Shown here piece by piece: positions 60,146 to 64,000 of a stretch of DNA of 64,000 nt. The position numbers and the translations under genes were made by a program. Within the stretch, counting starts at the first letter, position 1; every line of letters starts with the position of its first letter. Under the pieces are notes generated by a model. The model was not told where the DNA came from. It did no database searches and was given only the letters and a program-made list of their open reading frames with translations. Source of the DNA: Paenibacillus alginolyticus DSM 5050 = NBRC 15375 (GTDB taxonomy: Bacteria > Bacillota > Bacilli > Paenibacillales > NBRC-103111); NCBI RefSeq assembly GCF_000422905.1, contig NZ_AUGY01000013.1, positions 1-64,000 of the forward strand, given 5' to 3'.

Positions 60146-61219
60146 ATGAATAAGATGCAAAAGATTATAGATAGCATTAAGCCTGTTCATCAAGAGGTGG
60201 TGAACCAAGCGAATGAGCATTTGAATCAGTTGACTAAACCGCAGGGAAGCCTCGGTAAACTGGAAGATATTGCGCGTCAAGTTGCTGGAATTACGGGCGA
60301 AGTGATGCCGATTTTTGAGAAAAAAGCGGTCATCGTAATGGCTGGAGATCACGGTGTATGTGAAGAAGGGATTAGTGCATACCCGGCGGAAGTAACGCCT
60401 CAAATGGTGCTTAATTTCCTTTATGGCGGGGCTGCTGTCAATGTTCTTGCCAGACATGCCGGCGCTGAAGTCGTCTGTGTCGATATGGGGGTTAATGCTG
60501 ATCTGGAGCACCCTAATCTCCTTTCTCGCAAAGTAAGAAAAGGGACGCGTAATATGGCGCGTGAAGCGGCATTAACGCTGGATGAGACTGTGCAGGCGAT
60601 ACAAGCTGGCGTAGAAGTTGTAGACGAGTTGGTGGAAAAGGGCTATCGACTCTTCGCTATGGGAGAGATGGGGATCGGTAATACAACGGCTAGCGCGGCG
60701 ATTTTGTGCGCTTTGACGGGCTTGGATGCCAGCATTGCTGTTGGCCGAGGAACGGGCATTGATGATGGCAAATGGCTGCATAAAGTGTCCGTTGTGAATA
60801 AGGCGCTGGATGTGAATGGGCTTCGTGTGGATGAGGTGAACAGATCAAGCGCAGAGTATGCGTTCGATGTGTTGATGAAGGTCGGCGGACTGGAGATCGC
60901 CGGACTTGTTGGTGTGATTCTCGGCGCAGCGAAGAATCGCTGCCCGGTGGTCGTCGACGGCTTCATCTCGTCGGCAGCTGCCCTTGTGGCGAGCCGATTA
61001 GCACCGCTAAGCGCGTCCTACATGCTCGCGTCGCACTTATCGCAGGAGCAGGGACATGCGAAGCTGCTCGAAGCGGTTGGCCTCGCAGCGATACTGCAAA
61101 TGGATATGCGCCTGGGCGAAGGAACAGGCGCGGTGCTTGCCTTTAACTTGATCGATGCCGCAGGCAAGATCATGAAGGAAATGGCGACATTCGAGAGCGC
61201 AGGCGTGTCGCGGGGTTAG
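60146..61219 (+). CDS. cobT: Nicotinate-nucleotide:dimethylbenzimidazole phosphoribosyltransferase
   Basis: 357 residues, normal length. Motifs: LTKPQGSLGKLEDIARQVAGI, VMAGDHGVCEEGISAYPAEVT, MGEMGIGNTTASAAIL, and the catalytic Glu in LGEGTGAVLAFNLIDAA. Makes alpha-ribazole phosphate for the lower ligand of cobalamin. CGGAGG lies upstream. Its 3' third (from about 60880) is much more GC-rich than its 5' part. Confidence 0.96.
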   Translation: MNKMQKIIDSIKPVHQEVVNQANEHLNQLTKPQGSLGKLEDIARQVAGITGEVMPIFEKKAVIVMAGDHGVCEEGISAYPAEVTPQMVLNFLYGGAAVNVLARHAGAEVVCVDMGVNADLEHPNLLSRKVRKGTRNMAREAALTLDETVQAIQAGVEVVDELVEKGYRLFAMGEMGIGNTTASAAILCALTGLDASIAVGRGTGIDDGKWLHKVSVVNKALDVNGLRVDEVNRSSAEYAFDVLMKVGGLEIAGLVGVILGAAKNRCPVVVDGFISSAAALVASRLAPLSASYMLASHLSQEQGHAKLLEAVGLAAILQMDMRLGEGTGAVLAFNLIDAAGKIMKEMATFESAGVSRG

Positions 61220-61284
61220 AGGCTTGGCTGCAGCGATGATTCGTTAGCTTACGCAGTAAGTGGAGAGAGGGAGGCGAAGGCGCC

Positions 61285-61896
61285 ATGGCGGTTTTGGTTA
61301 CGGGCGGCGCGCGCAGCGGCAAGAGTTCTTTCGCGGAGAAGCTCGCCATGCATGGCAGCGAGCGTGGGATTTATATCGCGACTTCCCACATCTACGATGA
61401 GGAAATGAAGGAGCGGGTTGAGCTGCATCAGCAGATGAGGCTTGCCTCGGGGTATCCCTGGGATACCCGGGAGGAGCCTTTCCAACTGCGGGAGCTGCTG
61501 CTCCACCTGCAGGAGAGCGGGGAGGATGCCGTGGTCTTGGTTGACTGTTTGACTCTTTGGCTGTCCAACTGGTTGCTCCAACATGAGGGGGAAGTAGATG
61601 CTTCTGCTCGGGTAATGAAACGTATAGACGAGCTTGTAGAAGCCGTGTCCTCCTACCGTGGACACCTCATCTTGGTTACGAATGAAGTAGGTGATGGCAT
61701 TGTGCCGGAATATCCGCTTGGCCGCAGTTTTCGCGACTTGGCAGGACGAATGAATCAACGTTTAGCTGGGGTATGTGAGCAGGTATTCCTTGTCACGGTT
61801 GGCATACCCATGGAGCTCAAAAGCAGAGCTTATCGACTGGAAGAATCGACTGGAATAAATACTGGAATAAATAAGTCTTTAAGCATAGAACGGTGA
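61285..61896 (+). CDS. cobU: Adenosylcobinamide kinase/guanylyltransferase
   Basis: 203 residues. P-loop GGARSGKSSFAEKLA at the N-terminus, the guanylylation-site region with His in VELHQQMRLASGYPWDTREEP, and VDCLTLWLSNWL plus VTNEVGDGIVPEYPLGRSFRDLAGRMNQ. Phosphorylates adenosylcobinamide and forms its GDP derivative. The C-terminal ~20 residues (ESTGINTGINKSLSIER) are low-complexity. The stop overlaps the cbiB start. Confidence 0.94.
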   Translation: MAVLVTGGARSGKSSFAEKLAMHGSERGIYIATSHIYDEEMKERVELHQQMRLASGYPWDTREEPFQLRELLLHLQESGEDAVVLVDCLTLWLSNWLLQHEGEVDASARVMKRIDELVEAVSSYRGHLILVTNEVGDGIVPEYPLGRSFRDLAGRMNQRLAGVCEQVFLVTVGIPMELKSRAYRLEESTGINTGINKSLSIER

Positions 61897-62891
61897 TCAA
61901 TATGTGGATATATTCTTGGCAGGAAATCGTTAGTATGACGGCTGCTGCCATTGCGCTGGATTGGCTGATTGGTGATCCGAAGTGGCCTACACACCCGGTT
62001 ATTCTCATTGGACGCTTCATTCGCTGGGTAGAAGGCAAGTTACATAAAGGAAAAGAGACATCAGTTATCTCATCTGGATGGGTACGAACGAAGGGTGTCA
62101 TGCTTACTGTTTCTACTGTAGTGCTGAGCTTTTGCGTGATGCTGCTGCTTATTCTTGCTGCTCGCTCGATCCATGAGTGGCTCGGCTACTTGGTCTCTAC
62201 ATGGTTCATTTCCACAACGATAGCTATAAAAGGATTAAAGGATGCCGCATATCTAGTTTATAATCCGCTGCGTGCAGGTAATCTCGCAGATGCTCGCAAG
62301 TACACGGGCTACATCGTAGGCCGCGATACGGATGAGCTCGGCGAGGAAGAACTGACGCGCGCGGTTGTGGAGACCGTGGCAGAGAACATCGTCGACGCGG
62401 TCATCGCGCCTTTGTTCTATGCGCTGATCGGCGGAGCACCGCTCGCGATGATGTACCGGGCATCGAATACGCTGGATTCGATGGTCGGCTACCGAAATGA
62501 CAGATACCGTCATTTCGGTTGGGCGTCGGCCCGCTGGGACGACGTTATGAACTGGATCCCGGCTCGGCTGACCGGCCTCCTGTTGATCCTCGTCGCCCTG
62601 CTGCAGCCGGGCCTCTCGGCGAAGCGCGCAGCGGCAGCGATTCGCCGCTTCGCGCATCTGCACCCCAGCCCGAATAGCGGAATTCCGGAGTCGGCGGTAG
62701 CCGGGGCACTCGGAATTGAGCTGGGCGGGCTGAACGTCTATGGCGGCGCTGCGAGTGAGCGCGCTCGCCTCGGCTGGCCACTGCGTCAGCGGACGCAGCA
62801 GGATATTGTCTACGCCGTAAGGATGCTTTACGGCGTCAGCTTTGTAGTGATGGGAGGATTGCTGTGCATACTACTCGTACTGTTTTACTAG
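61893..62891 (+). CDS. cbiB: Adenosylcobinamide-phosphate synthase CbiB
   Basis: 332 residues from GTG 61893 (GTGA overlap with cobU). Membrane protein with about five segments. Family phrases are ALDWLIGDPKWPTHPVILIGRFIRWVE, LGEEELTRAVVETVAENIVDAVIAPLFYALIGG, YRASNTLDSMVGYRNDRYRHFGWASARWDDVMNWIPARLTG, and HPSPNSGIPESAVAGALGIELGG. Joins aminopropanol (phosphate) to cobyric acid. Named cobD in some organisms. The middle is GC-rich. Confidence 0.94.
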   Translation: MINMWIYSWQEIVSMTAAAIALDWLIGDPKWPTHPVILIGRFIRWVEGKLHKGKETSVISSGWVRTKGVMLTVSTVVLSFCVMLLLILAARSIHEWLGYLVSTWFISTTIAIKGLKDAAYLVYNPLRAGNLADARKYTGYIVGRDTDELGEEELTRAVVETVAENIVDAVIAPLFYALIGGAPLAMMYRASNTLDSMVGYRNDRYRHFGWASARWDDVMNWIPARLTGLLLILVALLQPGLSAKRAAAAIRRFAHLHPSPNSGIPESAVAGALGIELGGLNVYGGAASERARLGWPLRQRTQQDIVYAVRMLYGVSFVVMGGLLCILLVLFY

Positions 62892-63715
62892 ACTGGCTGC
62901 GTGCTTGCATAGCAGCCTTTCAGTTTTTAACTCGTTTGCCTATTCCTGTGCAAATTGACTATACGAACCGAGTATTCCAAAGAAGCGTGATATTTTATCC
63001 GCTAGCAGGATTCGTCATCGGTCTTCTTTTACTCCTAGCAGGTGAGGGGGTTAGCCTCGTCCTGCCTGCGATGCCCGCAGCCGTTCTGCTGCTTGGGTTC
63101 TGGATCGTCTTAACAGGGGGCCTGCATTTAGACGGGCTAATGGATACCGCTGATGGTATTCTTAGCCACAGACCCCGCGAGCAAATGCTAGAAATCATGA
63201 AAGACAGTCGCGTTGGCGCCATGGGTGTCATCGTTTGTGTTATCCAACTGCTCCTCAAGTTTTCGCTTCTATACACCTTGCTAGATACTGGTGGGATGGG
63301 CGGCGTATGCTTCTTACTTGCGGTCGTGCCCATCTGGAGCCGCTGGTTTATGGTTGCAGCTATTCATGGTTGGCCCTATGCCCGGCGAGACTCGGGATTA
63401 GGTAGTTTTTTTCGCGGAGTTACCAAATGGCATGTGACTTTGTCTAGCCTAGTAGCTCTCTTTACTACTACGCTTTTTATTACAATATTTTCCGTATGGC
63501 AAGCTGACTCTGGCGTTACATTGATCTCCTTCACCAATGGTTTAGCTATCATTTTTAGCTTTGCTATAGGCACAATTCTAATAGGTTGGATTTTGGCCAC
63601 GTATATAAGTCGTAAATTGGGCGGTTTAACTGGAGATACATACGGTGCATTGAACGAGCTTATCGAAACTCTACTTTTATTGGGTGTTACCATCTTCTCA
63701 GCTTCCCACATGTAG
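62864..63715 (+). CDS. cobS: Cobalamin 5'-phosphate synthase (adenosylcobinamide-GDP ribazoletransferase)
   Basis: 283 residues from GTG 62864, overlapping cbiB by 28 bases. Polytopic membrane enzyme with AAFQFLTRLPIPVQ, LTGGLHLDGLMDTADGILSHRPREQMLEIMKDSRVGAMGV (metal-binding D-x4-D pattern), and a C-terminal TYISRKLGGLTGDTYGALNELIE. Joins the activated corrinoid and alpha-ribazole to complete the nucleotide loop. Confidence 0.95.
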   Translation: MHTTRTVLLDWLRACIAAFQFLTRLPIPVQIDYTNRVFQRSVIFYPLAGFVIGLLLLLAGEGVSLVLPAMPAAVLLLGFWIVLTGGLHLDGLMDTADGILSHRPREQMLEIMKDSRVGAMGVIVCVIQLLLKFSLLYTLLDTGGMGGVCFLLAVVPIWSRWFMVAAIHGWPYARRDSGLGSFFRGVTKWHVTLSSLVALFTTTLFITIFSVWQADSGVTLISFTNGLAIIFSFAIGTILIGWILATYISRKLGGLTGDTYGALNELIETLLLLGVTIFSASHM

Positions 63716-63778
63716 GTTTGCAAATCCCGAACAATGATCATCCATCCAGATTATACCTCAGAGAAAGGAGTGAATATC

Positions 63779-64000
63779 ATGCTAGAACGCTATGGGCATG
63801 GTGGCGATCTCTGGACGGCAGAAGAAGCCTTTGGCCGTCCGAAGGAGCAATTCTTGGATTTCAGCTCGAATATGAATCCGTTAGGCCCTCCTTCGATTGT
63901 GCAGCATATTCTCAGAGACGGGTGGCGCGATATGGTGAAATATCCAGACCCCGCCGTGCGTGAGCTGAGAAACAAGCTTTCGTTGAAATATGATATCGAG
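63779..64000 (+). CDS. cobD: Threonine-phosphate decarboxylase CobD, N-terminal part (runs off window)
   Basis: 74 codons visible from ATG 63779 (AAAGGAG 7 bases upstream). MLERYGHGGDLWTAEEAFGRPKEQFLDFSSNMNPLGPP is the typical opening of L-threonine-O-3-phosphate decarboxylase, a histidinol-phosphate-aminotransferase relative (G-H-G-G then D-F-S-x-N-x-N-P-x-G). It supplies aminopropanol phosphate to CbiB. The PLP lysine lies outside the window. Confidence 0.9.
   Translation, partial: MLERYGHGGDLWTAEEAFGRPKEQFLDFSSNMNPLGPPSIVQHILRDGWRDMVKYPDPAVRELRNKLSLKYDIE

Noticed and set aside
1..64000. tRNA, rRNA or CRISPR loci
   Set aside because: No CCA-ending cloverleaf sequence, rRNA signature or regularly spaced identical repeats were seen on either strand.

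Overview
The window reads as a chromosomal segment of an endospore-forming, low-to-moderate GC Firmicute, most likely Paenibacillus or a close relative. This rests on gene content, not on a database match: strong GGAGG-type ribosome binding sites with many TTG and GTG starts, a T-box leader on pheST, a Spo0E-type phosphatase, a sporulation-kinase-like sensor kinase, the pheS-pheT-zapA-cvpA-mutS2 gene order, and a large glycan-utilisation locus. Most genes point right. Two short leftward blocks lie at about 33.4-37.6 kb and 45.6-46.6 kb.

Layout. 0-0.3 kb: right end of an IS3-type insertion sequence. 0.3-4.5 kb: a two-gene leftward unit (YbjQ family) and an esterase-pxpB-pxpC-pxpA operon for 5-oxoproline hydrolysis. 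4.5-7.7 kb: a small kinase-like gene, an NlpC/P60 lipoprotein, two tiny promoter-microORF-terminator units and a CD3324-family regulator. 7.8-11 kb: AraC regulator, Gfo/Idh dehydrogenase, TIM-barrel isomerase and a GGCT-like gene. 11-13.3 kb: response regulator plus an HPt-REC-GGDEF-REC protein cut by one in-frame TAG. 13.4-16.7 kb: BlaI-type repressor with a clear operator, M56 peptidase and a tandem DJ-1-like membrane protein. 16.9-22.7 kb: sensor kinase, MarR-DoxX pair with matching operator dyads, NikR, DUF2203 and CopC-CopD.

22.8-33.4 kb is a coherent alpha-mannan utilisation locus: GntR/LacI-type regulator, GH125 exo-mannosidase, sugar ABC transporter without its ATPase, two GH76 endo-alpha-1,6-mannanases and a GH27 alpha-galactosidase. 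33.4-37.6 kb holds leftward glutaminase, aldo/keto reductase and an MFS efflux pump with its MarR regulator. 37.7-43.8 kb holds T-box-pheST, an unusually long ZapA-coiled-coil protein and CvpA. 43.9-46.6 kb looks inserted between cvpA and mutS2: C-rich simple repeats, three copies of a 17-bp dyad, a transposase-derived zinc-ribbon/HTH gene, a CuA-type cupredoxin lipoprotein and a YvlD-like membrane protein. 46.8-56.9 kb: MutS2, PspA with a DUF350 protein, a 27-aa membrane peptide and a zinc-ribbon protein, an MFS transporter, cysteine synthase, an Lrp-aminotransferase pair, Spo0E and a lipoprotein. 56.9-64 kb: cobalamin riboswitch followed by B12/cobinamide uptake (btuFCD) and late cobalamin assembly genes (cobT, cobU, cbiB, cobS, start of cobD), consistent with corrinoid salvage.

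Most interesting observations: the 22 uninterrupted 11-residue repeats appended to ZapA; the single TAG that splits a diguanylate cyclase; the domesticated-transposase candidate beside its possible dyad sites; the paired micro-transcription units at 6.8-7.25 kb; and a kinase-like protein with Asn where the catalytic Asp should be.
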